DNA of 52,363 bases from Marinitenerispora sediminis. Its GTDB lineage: Bacteria; Actinomycetota; Actinomycetes; Streptosporangiales; Streptosporangiaceae. Below the pieces are notes generated by a model. It did not search any database and was not told the DNA's origin. It saw nothing but the letters and a program-made list of their open reading frames with translations. Position numbers and translations under genes: made by a program. Positions 1-8,214 of this stretch are shown here, one piece after another (within the stretch, counting starts at the first letter, position 1; the number at the start of each line of letters is the position of its first letter). The stretch spans positions 1 to 52,363 of the forward strand of contig NZ_QEIO01000019.1 in NCBI RefSeq assembly GCF_003336425.1, given 5' to 3'.

Positions 1-1794
1 GCGCCGGGCGCTGCGGTGCGGGCGGCGGAGCGCCGTTCTTGGCGACGGCGGCCACCCGGACCTCCACGCCGAGCACCTGCTGGATGGCCGCCTGCACGAC
101 CTGGTCGCTGCCGCTGTTGGAGAAGCCCTTGGCGTCGTTGGCCCGCTCGAAGCCGAGCTGCACCACCGCTCCGTCCATCCCCACGACCTGGACGTCGTTG
201 CCGGTGAGGACCATCCACGTGAAGCGGCGGCGGCGCTTGACGGCCTCCAGTACCTGCGGCCAGGCCGCATGGATGGCGCTGGCCTGCGGTCCACCGCCTC
301 CCGCGTGCGCGGCGGGCGGCGGTGCCGCGCTCACGGGCGGCTGCGCGGGCCGGGGCGCGGATCCCGGACCGCCCTGTCCCGGGCGTGCCGCGTCCGGCCA
401 GTCGCCGGCCGGCCCGGACACCGGGGCGGGATCCGGCCGGGACGCCGGCGCGGGCCGCTGCGCGGCGGCCGGCGCGGGGTCGGCCGGGCGGACCGGACGC
501 GGGTCCGGAGCGGGATCCGGCGTGCGCGGCGGTGCGCCGGCGGCGGACGCGGAGGCCGGCTGCGGGGCGGCCGGCGCGGCCGGCGCGGCCGGCGCGGCCG
601 ACGGCTGCGGTGCCGCCGCCACCGGGCCGGACGCGACCCGGCGCTCCAGCTGTTCGAGCCGGGCCAGGAGCGCGGCTCCCTCGCCGCCGGTGTCGGTCCC
701 GGGGAGCAGCACCCGCGCGCACAGCAGTTCCAGCAGCAGCCGGGGCGCGGTGGCGCCCCGCATTTCAGTCAGACCGGAGTTCAGGATGTCCGCCGCCCGG
801 GTGAGCGTCGCCGGACCGAGCCGCTCGGCCTGCTCGCGCATGTGCGCCACCGCGTCCGGCGGGACGTTGATCAGCCCCTTGTCCAGCGCGTCCGGCACGG
901 CGGCGAGCACGACGAGGTCGCGGGTGCGCTCCAGCAGGTCGGCGGTGAAGCGCCGCGGGTCGTGGCCGCCCTCGACCACGCGGTCGATCAGTCCGAACAC
1001 GGCGGCGCCGTCCCGCGCCCCGAGAGCGTCCACCATCTCACTGAGCAGCCCGGAGTCGGTGTAGCCGAGCAGCGCGACCGCGCCCTCGCGGGTGATGCCG
1101 CGCTCGTCCGAGCCGGCCAGCAGCTGGTCGAGGATGGACAGCGAGTCCCGCGCGGAGCCGGCGCCCGCCCGCACCACCAGCGGCAGCGCGGCGGGGTCGA
1201 AGGGCACGTCCTCCTGGGTGAGGATCTGCTCCATGAGCTCGCGCAGCGTGCTCGGCGGGATCAGCCGGAACGGGTAGTGGTGGGTCCGGGAGCGGATCGT
1301 CCCGATGACCTTCTCGGGCTCGGTGGTGGCGAAGACGAACTTCAGGTGCGGAGGCGGCTCCTCCACGAGTTTCAGCAGCGCGTTGAACCCCTCGCGGGTC
1401 ACCATGTGCGCCTCGTCGATGATGTAGACCTTGTACCGCGAGTTCACCGGCGCGAAGAAGGCGCGCTCGCGCAGGTCCCGAGCATCGTCCACACCACCGT
1501 GCGACGCCGCGTCGATCTCGATGACGTCGATGCTGCCGCCCCCGTCGGGCGCGAGCGCCACACACGAGTCGCAGACCCCGCAGGGATCGGGGGTGGGCCC
1601 CTTCTCGCAGTTCAGCGACCGGGCCAGGATCCGCGCACTCGACGTCTTGCCGCACCCCCGCGGCCCGCTGAACAGGTAGGCGTGGTTGATCCGCCCGTTG
1701 CGCAGCGCTTGGCGCAACGGCTCGGTGACGTGCTCCTGCCCGCGCACCTCGCCGAACGTCGCCGGCCGGTACTTGCGATACAGCGCGATACTCA
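1..1794 (-). CDS. dnaX: DNA polymerase III subunit gamma/tau (3' end beyond the window)
   Basis: This is the clamp-loader ATPase subunit that loads the sliding clamp and ties the polymerase to the replisome. The GTG start at 1794 follows a GGGAG ribosome site; an earlier GTG nine bases upstream meets a stop after four codons. The protein opens with ALYRKYRPATF and has a Walker A GPRGCGKT (residues 44-51), a zinc module of four cysteines (about 63, 72, 75, 78), a DEAH Walker B (127-130) and an SRT sensor (169-171). A long Ala/Pro/Gly-rich linker precedes a tau-type C-terminal part near the left edge. The frame is open to base 1, so about 598 codons are visible and the C-terminus is missing. 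It is transcribed in the same direction as the SRP RNA gene upstream. Confidence 0.97.
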
Positions 1795-1925
1795 CGGCGC
1801 GCTCACTGCTCCCTTCGCGGACCGACCCCGGTGTCCACGCCCCATTCAACCCCGTACGGACAACAGCGCGCGCCACCTTCCACCGGTCCCCGAGACCCGA
1901 ACGCCGCCCGCCCCGAGAAACAAGG

Positions 1926-2012
1926 GACCCCTCGCGCACCCGCCAGAGCTTACTTATCCTTGCTGCCTTCCGGCCCTGGGGAGGTTCGTAAGATGACGCC
2001 ACACGAGGGGTC
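1926..2012 (-). ncRNA. ffs: Bacterial signal recognition particle RNA (4.5S type)
   Basis: The minus strand carries the conserved SRP apical sequence CCAGGGCCGGAAGGCAGCAA, with the tetraloop and Ffh-binding loops. The ends GACCCCTCG and CGAGGGGTC pair to close a long hairpin of about 87-90 nt. The RNA binds Ffh to target nascent membrane proteins. The exact 5' and 3' ends are uncertain by a few bases. It sits between dnaX and tRNA-Ser. Confidence 0.92.
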
Positions 2013-2089
2013 TGCGTGCCAGTGTAGCCGCTCCCCGCACCCCCCGAAACCGTTCGAACCACCGCGCGCCGCCCTGTACAGTTGGTCCC

Positions 2090-2177
2090 GGAGGATTCGC
2101 CTAGTGGCCTAGGGCGCACGCTTGGAAAGCGTGTTGGGGGCAACCCCTCACGAGTTCGAATCTCGTATCCTCCGCCA
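2090..2177 (+). tRNA. tRNA-Ser (anticodon GGA), CCA encoded
   Basis: The acceptor arms GGAGGAT and ATCCTCC pair. The anticodon stem CACGC/GCGTG holds loop TTGGAAA, giving anticodon GGA. A long variable arm (TTGGGGGCAACCCCTC) marks a class II serine tRNA, and the T-arm contains GTTCGAATC. The discriminator G is followed by an encoded CCA. A strong inverted repeat follows 14 bases later. Confidence 0.96.
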
Positions 2178-2191
2178 GTGCCTCACCGGGC

Positions 2192-2239
2192 ACAACATCG
2201 AAGGGCCCCACCGCTTGCGGTGGGGCCCTTCGATGTTGT
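2192..2239 (+). terminator. Hairpin terminator after tRNA-Ser
   Basis: A perfect inverted repeat of about 23 bp (ACAACATCGAAGGGCC and its complement) with a very short loop lies directly after the tRNA. It has no T-run, as is common in high-GC actinobacteria. Confidence 0.8.
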
Positions 2240-2279
2240 CCGTCCCAGTTCGCTGCCGGCAGCTCCCGGAGCACTTCAC

Positions 2280-2656
2280 CCACATGCCGAGCGACCTTGC
2301 GGAGCGTGTCTCCCGAGCACGTGCGGGGCGGGCGCGCATAGCGGGCCACTCCACCGGGGGTGCGGGAGAGGCGCTCCAGGGGCTCCGGCCCCAGTCCGCG
2401 GCGTGGTCACCATTCCGGAGCGGGCGGGGACGTGGTCGGGTCGCCGGAGCGGGTGTCGGCATACGGGTTCGGGCGACGACCGCCCGCAGGCCGATCCGCG
2501 CTGCCAGGTGGTCGGCCTGGCTGGTGCCGTGTGCCGCCCAGGTCTCCTGCGGGCACACGGTGGCGGGCCGCAGTCCGGCAAGCGCCCCCGGAGCTGCGGC
2601 GCGCGCTCCCGCCAGGGCCCGAAGCGGCCCCAGACGTTCCACGTCACCACCCGCAC
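2280..2656 (-). pseudogene. Decayed endonuclease/exonuclease/phosphatase-family gene
   Basis: Reading the minus strand from a GTG at 2656 gives VRVVTWNVWGRFGPWRERAP, the typical N-terminus of the EEP metal-dependent phosphohydrolase family. The expected continuation (GLRPATVCPQETW, then TSQADHLAARIGLRAV) lies in a different frame. The switch falls at a run of five G (plus-strand C 2585-2589), so at least one indel is present. Further on the similarity fades and no intact active-site histidine motif is seen. A TAGCGT hexamer seven bases before the GTG looks like an ancestral -10 for a leaderless mRNA. The end coordinate is approximate. A homologue search in all frames would settle it. Confidence 0.6.
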
Positions 2657-3336
2657 GCAGGTGACGCTACCGCTCGGAGAGAGCCCGGTAACTGGCGCCA
2701 TGGCGCCATCCGATGTGGCGGGCCGCCATCCCTCACGAACCCGGACACCCCGCACGGGCCGCACGTCGCCCGAAATCGACGCCCCGCCAAACCGCCGCCT
2801 TTTCCGCAAAACACCACCGGCATCCCGGGGCCCCGCCAGCAGCCGCCCCCTCGGAACAATTGTCGATATTCAAAGATCTGCGAAGATTTCTGAAGATGGG
2901 CATACGATCCGCAACACCCTGCCCCACACCACCCCACTACCTGCCAAAACGCCCCGAACAGCCCTGAATCTTATTGAACTGGCACAAGCTTCTTTGTGCC
3001 CCAAGACCATCACTTACCACGCGTCGGCGGTCGATCGCGAACTCCCCGAATTCTGATTACAGATGCGGGTAACTTAGAGAAAATCTCCCCCTTCGAGAGC
3101 GCACCCTGCGCGCACCGACACCGGGCCGCTCCAGGGGGAGATCCCGGGACGAGTACGCCAGTCACCGACATCGATCCGCCGAGGAACGCACGCCCATGCC
3201 CCCTGCCGAACGCCGCACCCATCCCCGCGCCATCCGACCGGCCGCCGCGCACGGCTCCGGTCCGACGACGGCCGGCCGGCCGCCCCGGGGCGCCTCCCGC
3301 GCCGGCCGGACCGTTCGCGGTGCGGAGCGTTGAACC
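2657..3336. other. Intergenic stretch without a supported gene
   Basis: No frame looks like a real protein here. A patch at about 2850-3080 is clearly richer in A/T than its surroundings, which may mark a promoter zone for the gene at 3337. It contains a small hairpin at 2981-3000 (GGCACAA, loop, TTGTGCC). Nothing else is recognised. Confidence 0.5.
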
Positions 3337-3894
3337 GTGCGCCAGGACCCGCAACGCGAACTCGCCGTGCCGCAGCAGGGGCCACCGGCCACGCACTGCC
3401 GGTGCTGCTCCGCCCTGGCGCCCTCCCGGGACGCCCAGCACCTCGCCGCCCTGCTCCGCCGGATGCTCGCCCACCCGGCCGGCACCGAGGAGGTGGTCAG
3501 CGTCCTCGCCCAAGCCAGCACCGCGCACCCCGGACTCATCTCCGCGGTCACGACCGCCGTGGACTACCGGCAGCTTCCCGATCCCCGTGCCGCCGACGGG
3601 GTCGCGGAGCTGCGCTTCATCGCCCGGCGCCTCCGCCGGCGCACCGGCGACGTCCCCTACGAGAAGCTCTCCTCCTACGTACAGGGAGCGCCCTCGGCGG
3701 GGTCCCTGCACGGAGTCACCAACCCAGGCAGGGACGCCCGCAAACTCCCGTCCTGGAAGACCCTGGAGGGCTTCGTCACCGCCTGCCTGATCGCGCTGCT
3801 CCTCGACGCGCACGGCCCCGCCGGCCGTGCCTACATCGCCCAGTGGAAGGCGGCGTGGATCGCGATCGGCGACACCACCGACTCACGCCGCTGA
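3337..3894 (+). CDS. Regulator-like protein with degenerate HTH-type module
   Basis: This encodes a 185-residue soluble protein with no signal peptide or membrane segment. The middle (about residues 85-150: LRFIARRLRRRTGDVPYEKLSSY, then LPSWKTLEGFVTACL) resembles the N-terminal module of many actinomycete proteins that are annotated as XRE-like regulators. In those the pattern is R-L-R-x-R-T-G, then a small-residue strand, then LPxWxTxxxFVxAC. The GTG start has a GGAG seven to eight bases upstream. It lies 81 bases before a flavoprotein gene on the same strand, so they may be co-transcribed. DNA binding is inferred, not shown. Alternative: a signalling or scaffold protein of unknown function. 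Confidence 0.65.
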   Translation: MRQDPQRELAVPQQGPPATHCRCCSALAPSRDAQHLAALLRRMLAHPAGTEEVVSVLAQASTAHPGLISAVTTAVDYRQLPDPRAADGVAELRFIARRLRRRTGDVPYEKLSSYVQGAPSAGSLHGVTNPGRDARKLPSWKTLEGFVTACLIALLLDAHGPAGRAYIAQWKAAWIAIGDTTDSRR

Positions 3895-3975
3895 GCGGCC
3901 GTCCGTTGACGTCCGCCATCCGCGTGCACGCATGACCCCTGCCCCTCCGCCGCCCCGGCTGGAAGACTGCGCCCC

Positions 3976-4485
3976 ATGACCGAACGAACGCTCTACCTCA
4001 CCGTCTCCGGTGCCTCGACCACGGAGGCGGAACCCGTCCCGGACCTGGCCCGCCTCCTCGTCACCCGCGGCTGGCGGGTCACCGTCGTCTCCACCCCCAC
4101 GGGGGTCCGCTTCCATGATCCCGACGCGATCGAGGCGGCCACCGGCACGCCGGTCCGCAGCGAGTTCCGCATGCCCGGCACCGGTACCTCGCTTCCCCCT
4201 GCCGACGCCCTCCTGGCCTGCCCCTGGTCGTTCAACTCGACCAACAAGACCGCCCACGGGATCGCCGACACCTTCGCCGTGGCGCTGGTCTGCGAGATGA
4301 TCGGCCGCGGTGTCCCCACGGTCATCGTTCCCAAGGCCGGCGCGCCGCTCGCCCGGCACCCGGCGTTCGCCCGCAGCCTGGCCGACCTGGAGTCGATGGT
4401 CCCGGTCACCGTCCTGTACGACCCCGCCCGGCCGCTGCCGCCCTGGCGCGAGGTCGCCGACGCCGTGTCCGCCGCGGCCGGATGA
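3976..4485 (+). CDS. Flavoprotein of the HFCD/PPC-decarboxylase-like superfamily
   Basis: This 169-residue protein resembles stand-alone flavoproteins related to EpiD and phosphopantothenoylcysteine decarboxylase. The N-terminus TLYLTVSGAS is a Rossmann-type first strand and loop. The segment DALLACPWSFNSTNKTAHGIAD (about 77-98) matches the family's P-A-S/T-x-N-T-x-x-K-x-x-x-G-I-A-D flavin-binding region, and PTVIVPKAG is the later conserved strand. The substrate is unknown. A decarboxylase role is not supported beyond the fold. The neighbouring regulator-like gene at 3337 may control it. Confidence 0.75.
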   Translation: MTERTLYLTVSGASTTEAEPVPDLARLLVTRGWRVTVVSTPTGVRFHDPDAIEAATGTPVRSEFRMPGTGTSLPPADALLACPWSFNSTNKTAHGIADTFAVALVCEMIGRGVPTVIVPKAGAPLARHPAFARSLADLESMVPVTVLYDPARPLPPWREVADAVSAAAG

Positions 4486-4723
4486 GTGGCCGGTCACGGA
4501 CGCCCGCCGCTGGCGGTGGAGGTGGGCCCGCGCCCACGGAGGTCCGCCCTACCGCGGTCCCCGCACGATCAGCGCATCCGAGATCGAGATGGCTGGTGGT
4601 GCGGGAGAACGCCCCCAGTGCCGTCCCATTGCTTCTGACCGTCTCCCCACGAGTGGGAAGAACGCTCCGCCACCCCGCGTCGACGTGCGCATGCTGGTCC
4701 GCTCGTCGCCGCTTGCGGGCTGA

Positions 4724-5749
4724 TCACCACGTGCGCCCCAAGCCGATGGCCTTCAGGGTCTCGTCGTCCATGTAGTCCTCGACGTCCTGGTTGCCGATCG
4801 ACAGGTTGGCCACCATGGTCCCGACCTTGTCGGGGTCCAGCCGGAAGGCGCACCCGATGCGGCCCTCCAGAGGCACGGCCAGGACGCGGTGGCCGGGGTC
4901 GCGCATGGTGGCCCCGTCCGCGATCAACACAACCTCCCCCCATTCGCGCAGCACCGCCATCACCTGCTCCGGAGTGGCGCCCTCGAACACCGGGTCGTCC
5001 ACCACGTCGATGTAGTCCCCGAAATCGTCGATGGGGCCCCCGTCCCCCGGCCGGTACACCGTGGCGAGGAGCGTTTCCCAGGCGGCGTCGTCGCTGAAGT
5101 CGGTGCGGACGATCAGGTCGGTGTCTCCCTGGGTGAGCAGGGGCAGGGCCGGGCTGGGCGGCGTGTAGCGCGGGACGGGGTCCAGCCTCTCCAGGTAGGC
5201 GCCCACGGGGTCGGGCAGGCCCGCCTCCCATTCATCGAGGTCCTCGTCCTCCTCGGGCTCCCATTCGGGGGCGATGGGCGACCACTCCTCGAAGTACTCG
5301 AAGGTGCTGTCCAAGTCGCTGTGCAGTACCAGGTAGGCCAGAGCGGCCTGGCGGGGTGTGATCCGGAACAGGTAGACGTCTCCGTCACCGTCACCTCGGA
5401 ACGCCCGCAAAGGGCGCAGGTGCGGGGTGGCCGCGGTCCGATCGGTGGCCATCAGGACCAGGTCGGGGACCCACGTCCCGTCCCCGCCCAAAGCCTCGCG
5501 CACCTCCTCGGGGGCGGCGCCCCGCCAGGCGGGATCGTCCACGACCACCAGCCGCCGGGGAACGGTGCCCCCCTCCTGCGCGGGAGCGGGGGCACCGCCG
5601 CCCGGGCGCGCCGTGACCATGCCGGGCAGTTCGCCCATGCGGTGGAGCACGTCGCGCCAGGCGTCGTCGTCGTGGTCGGTGCGGATCAGCAGCATGCCGG
5701 GCACTCGGCTGCCCTCGTCGGCCGGGGGCAGGGGCAGGGCAGGACGCAT
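4724..5749 (-). CDS. Two-domain DUF6924-like protein
   Basis: This 341-residue acidic protein contains two related halves. Both open alike: MLLIRTDHDDDAW (about 19-31) and DLIVRTDFSDDAAW (about 211-224). Each then has a VVDDP-type strand and a TPEQV or APEEV turn. The second half ends with the pattern NLSIGNQDVEDYMDD seen in DUF6924 proteins. An acidic linker (about 155-185) joins the halves. The ATG follows a GAGG eight bases upstream. No catalytic motif, signal or membrane segment is seen. The function is unknown, though duplicated domains of this type suggest an immunity or binding role, which is speculation. Confidence 0.75.
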   Translation of the reverse strand: MRPALPLPPADEGSRVPGMLLIRTDHDDDAWRDVLHRMGELPGMVTARPGGGAPAPAQEGGTVPRRLVVVDDPAWRGAAPEEVREALGGDGTWVPDLVLMATDRTAATPHLRPLRAFRGDGDGDVYLFRITPRQAALAYLVLHSDLDSTFEYFEEWSPIAPEWEPEEDEDLDEWEAGLPDPVGAYLERLDPVPRYTPPSPALPLLTQGDTDLIVRTDFSDDAAWETLLATVYRPGDGGPIDDFGDYIDVVDDPVFEGATPEQVMAVLREWGEVVLIADGATMRDPGHRVLAVPLEGRIGCAFRLDPDKVGTMVANLSIGNQDVEDYMDDETLKAIGLGRTW

Positions 5750-6071
5750 CGGGGATACCTCGCGATGGGTGGTGGACGGGTCGTCTGTTCCTATCCGTCC
5801 CGACTGACAAAAAGCCGCTCCGCCCGGCCCTGCTGCCCGCCGAGAGCCACCCTCGGAGCCGCCGCCTCGTTGCGGCTCACCGGGTCCGCCTCATGTTCCC
5901 GACCGCCTGGGCGAGGTGGCCGATGCCATGGCCCGAGCCGGGTCGCCCCCAGCGGTAACGCGAAGAGCCGGCCACCCTCAGCCGTGTGCATCAAATGTGC
6001 ACCGGCACCGGGCGACCGGCTCTGCTATCTCGCTCGGCCAGGCGTCTACCTGCGCAGACTCCGGCCGGAAG
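5750..6071. other. Intergenic region with possible tRNA terminator
   Basis: No gene is supported. On the minus strand, downstream of tRNA-Ser, the arms AGAGCCGG (6023-6016) and CCGGCTCT (5971-5964) enclose a smaller hairpin (GTGCA/TGCAC), which could end the tRNA transcript. The right part of the 4724-5749 gene's leader must hold its promoter, but no clear pair of hexamers was found. Confidence 0.4.
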
Positions 6072-6156
6072 CGGTGGAGGTGGGATTTGAACCCACGGAA
6101 GGTTGCCCTTCACTCGCTTTCGAGGCGAGCGCCCTCGGCCGCTAGGCGACTCCACC
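6072..6156 (-). tRNA. tRNA-Ser (anticodon CGA)
   Basis: The acceptor arms GGTGGAG and CTCCACC pair. The anticodon stem CTCGC/GCGAG holds loop CTCGAAA, giving anticodon CGA. The variable arm GTGAAGGGCAACCTTCC is long, as expected for serine, and the T-arm has GGTTCAAATCC. CCA is not encoded, unlike in the tRNA-Ser at 2090, so this one needs the CCA-adding enzyme (pcnA at 30241). Confidence 0.96.
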
Positions 6157-6166
6157 GGGAGCCACT

Positions 6167-6673
6167 CTACCGGAGACGACGGCGTGCGAAGAACTCGATA
6201 AGGACCTCGCCGCAGCGGGCCGCGAGCTCGGGAGCGACCAGGTCGGGAGGGATCACCTCGGGGCGGTGGTTGAGGCGGCGGTCGCGGACCACGTCCCACA
6301 GCGAGCCGACGGCTCCGGCCTTGGGGTCGCGGGCGCCGTAGACGAGCCGGTCGACGCGGGCGAGGACGATCGCGCCGGCGCACATGGTGCAGGGCTCCAG
6401 TGTGACGGCCAGTGTGCAGCCGGTCAGCCGCCACTCGCCGAGGTGCGCGGCCGCCGCCCGGAGCGCGACGACCTCGGCGTGCGCGGTGGGGTCGCCGGTG
6501 GCCTCCCGCTCGTTGCGGCCGGTCCCGATGACGGTGCCGGACGCGTCCAGAACCACCGCGCCCACTGGGACGTCACCGGTGGCCTCGGTCGTCTGAGCCT
6601 GCGCCAGGGCCAGGCGGAGCGCGGCGTCCTGGCCGGCCCACGCCCCGGGGGAGTCCATGGCCGCCGCGTTCAT
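6167..6673 (-). CDS. tadA: tRNA-specific adenosine deaminase
   Basis: TadA converts adenosine 34 to inosine in tRNA-Arg(ACG), allowing wobble decoding. The 168-residue protein carries the zinc deaminase signature HAE (65-67) and PCTMC (94-98), with E67 as the proton shuttle. The ATG at 6673 overlaps the stop of the upstream gene as ATGA, which supports this start and translational coupling; a second ATG lies five codons later. The C-terminus GSLWDVVRDRRLNHRPEV is the usual TadA tail. It ends ten bases from the tRNA-Ser(CGA) gene. Confidence 0.96.
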   Translation of the reverse strand: MNAAAMDSPGAWAGQDAALRLALAQAQTTEATGDVPVGAVVLDASGTVIGTGRNEREATGDPTAHAEVVALRAAAAHLGEWRLTGCTLAVTLEPCTMCAGAIVLARVDRLVYGARDPKAGAVGSLWDVVRDRRLNHRPEVIPPDLVAPELAARCGEVLIEFFARRRLR

Positions 6674-7167
6674 CCCCGCAGCGCGTCCAGCGAGTCGGCG
6701 AACCCGGCCCGTTCGGCCAGCGCGGCGAGCGCGTCGGCGGGGAGGACGCCCTCGCGGTGGGTGAGCGCCAAAAGGTCCGTTCCAGGAGTCCCGAGGTCGG
6801 CGAGTACCTCGGAGTCGCCGACCGGCTCCGGATAGGGCGTCTGCCCGGTGCCCTCGGCGTCCTCCGCGACGTCGGGGTTGGCGGTCTCCAGCAGCAGCCC
6901 CACCACCGGGTAGCCGTGCACCACCCGCCGGTCGGAGAGGAAGACCCGGGGATCGGCGTGGTCGTCGACCCGCACGATCCCGAACCATTCGTCGTCGGCC
7001 TCCAGCACCAGCAGCATGGTGCCCTCGATCGCAGCGGGGTCCCACGCCCCGACGACGTCGCGCATGAGATCCGCGACGTCGTCGATTCCGTCGACATCCG
7101 CGAGGTCGACCTCAGCTCCCCTCCATGCACCAGCGGAGCGGGAAAAGACCGCTGAGAAGATCGACAC
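6670..7167 (-). CDS. tRNA adenosine deaminase-associated protein, copy A
   Basis: This 165-residue acidic protein belongs to the actinobacterial family found next to tadA (tRNA deaminase-associated protein). Diagnostic stretches are FSAVFSRSAGAWRGAEVDL at the N-terminus, WFGIVRVDDHADPRVFLSD in the middle and VLPADALAALAERAGF at the C-terminus. The GTG start at 7167 is the family-like N-terminus. Its stop overlaps the tadA start by four bases. The biochemical role is unknown; the context suggests a TadA partner. Confidence 0.85.
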   Translation of the reverse strand: MSIFSAVFSRSAGAWRGAEVDLADVDGIDDVADLMRDVVGAWDPAAIEGTMLLVLEADDEWFGIVRVDDHADPRVFLSDRRVVHGYPVVGLLLETANPDVAEDAEGTGQTPYPEPVGDSEVLADLGTPGTDLLALTHREGVLPADALAALAERAGFADSLDALRG

Positions 7168-7227
7168 CGTGGCTTCCCGTCCTCTCTTCGGGGGCGTCAG
7201 GCGGGGTGGTGTCCCGCACCGCTCCTG

Positions 7228-7731
7228 CTAGCCCAATGCGTCCAGTGCCCGCTGGAACGCCTGCTGGAACCCGAGCCGTTCGGAGATGCTGGCCAGCACC
7301 TCGTCCGGGTAGAGGTCGAGGTCGCCGGCGAGTGCGCCGAGTTCCATTTCGTCCAGCCCCAGGTCGGCCAGGATCGACAGGTCGCCCGCGGGCAGGACCT
7401 GGTCGAGGTCCTCGTCCTCGGGTACGTCGATGTCAAGGTACTCCAGTACCTCGCGCGCCACCGGCCAGTCGACAGAGGCCGTGACGTCGGAGAGGAAGAG
7501 GCTGACGTCGTCGCGCCCGTACACCCGCGCGATGATGAAGAAGTCGTCGCCGATGGAGACGAGGCCGATGGCTCCGCTGATGCTCGGTTGCTGACGGAGG
7601 GCGTGCAGCAGCCCCTTGAGGTCCTCGGTCACGGCCACCGGGAGCAGGTCGACGTCCCAGTAGTCCTCTTCCCGATAGGCGACGGCGGCGAAATCGTTGG
7701 AACCGTCGTCATCGTGTTCGAGCCCCGCCAT
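7228..7731 (-). CDS. tRNA adenosine deaminase-associated protein, copy B
   Basis: This 167-residue protein is a diverged paralogue of copy A. Both share the N-terminal AAV strand (DFAAVAYREEDYWDVDL), a central VSLFLSD strand, and a C-terminal LADLGLDEMELGALAGDLDLYP segment ending in a helix with RLGF. The ATG at 7731 has GGGGTGACC in front. A longer form from a GTG at 7866 is open but has less family-like sequence. It lies 60 bases upstream of copy A on the same strand, giving an operon copy B, copy A, tadA. Confidence 0.8.
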   Translation of the reverse strand: MAGLEHDDDGSNDFAAVAYREEDYWDVDLLPVAVTEDLKGLLHALRQQPSISGAIGLVSIGDDFFIIARVYGRDDVSLFLSDVTASVDWPVAREVLEYLDIDVPEDEDLDQVLPAGDLSILADLGLDEMELGALAGDLDLYPDEVLASISERLGFQQAFQRALDALG

Positions 7732-8018
7732 GGTCACCCCGCCCGATTGGATCTGGCCGGGCCAGGATCGCAGATCGTGCGGGGCTGCGTCATCGTAACG
7801 GCTGCTCTCGCCCGTGACTCGGTCTCCCCAAGGGGAACCGTCTCCGTGATAGAAGTCCGCGCTCACACGTCCTATTAGAACGGACGCCCCGTCCGGAACA
7901 GAACGCGATCGCGAAGTTCGTCGCCGTTCGCCCCCGCTGGAGGGCCGTCGGTGTGACGCGGGGCGACCGCCGCGGTCCGCCCCTGCCCGCAAACCCGCTG
8001 GTGGCCAACGCACTGCGC

Positions 8019-8056
8019 CACCATGCGGTCGCACTGCGCGACCGCATGGTGTTTTT
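8019..8056 (+). terminator. Orphan intrinsic terminator upstream of upp
   Basis: CACCATGCGGTCGC (8019-8032) and GCGACCGCATGGTG (8038-8051) form a perfect 14-bp stem with a five-base loop, followed by TTTTT. It is the most textbook terminator in the window, but no plus-strand gene precedes it. Confidence 0.85.
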
Positions 8057-8153
8057 CTCCGAAAGCCGGACCGCCGGCCGCGGCGTCCCGGGTGGAGCCC
8101 CGGCCGCGGCCCCGCGCCGGCGACCGGGCGGAGGGGCCCCGCGGGCCCGCCGT

Positions 8154-8159
8154 TAGACT
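8154..8159 (+). promoter_or_regulatory. Candidate -10 hexamer for upp
   Basis: TAGACT fits the actinobacterial TANNNT -10 pattern and would give a leader of about 50 bases. No convincing -35 is seen. Confidence 0.4.
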
Positions 8160-8214
8160 CGGACGCCGAACTTCGCCCCCGTTTCCCCAGCTCATCAGAG
8201 AGTGTGTCCTTGTG

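Larger units (their letters stand above)
7732..8214. other. Intergenic region between divergent transcripts
   Basis: No protein gene is firmly supported. It holds the promoter zone for copy B, an orphan plus-strand terminator (8019-8056) and a candidate upp promoter near 8154. A GTG-initiated plus frame at 7953-8156 runs through the terminator and is judged non-coding. Confidence 0.5.

Noticed and set aside
2748-3056. Long open plus-strand frames through the 2.7-3.0 kb AT-richer patch.
   Set aside because: They have no recognisable domain, no ribosome site and composition unlike the neighbouring genes.
7953-8156. Plus-strand frame with GTG start running through the terminator region ([17 protein letters not shown]).
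   Set aside because: It passes through a perfect intrinsic terminator, has no family signature and no convincing ribosome site.
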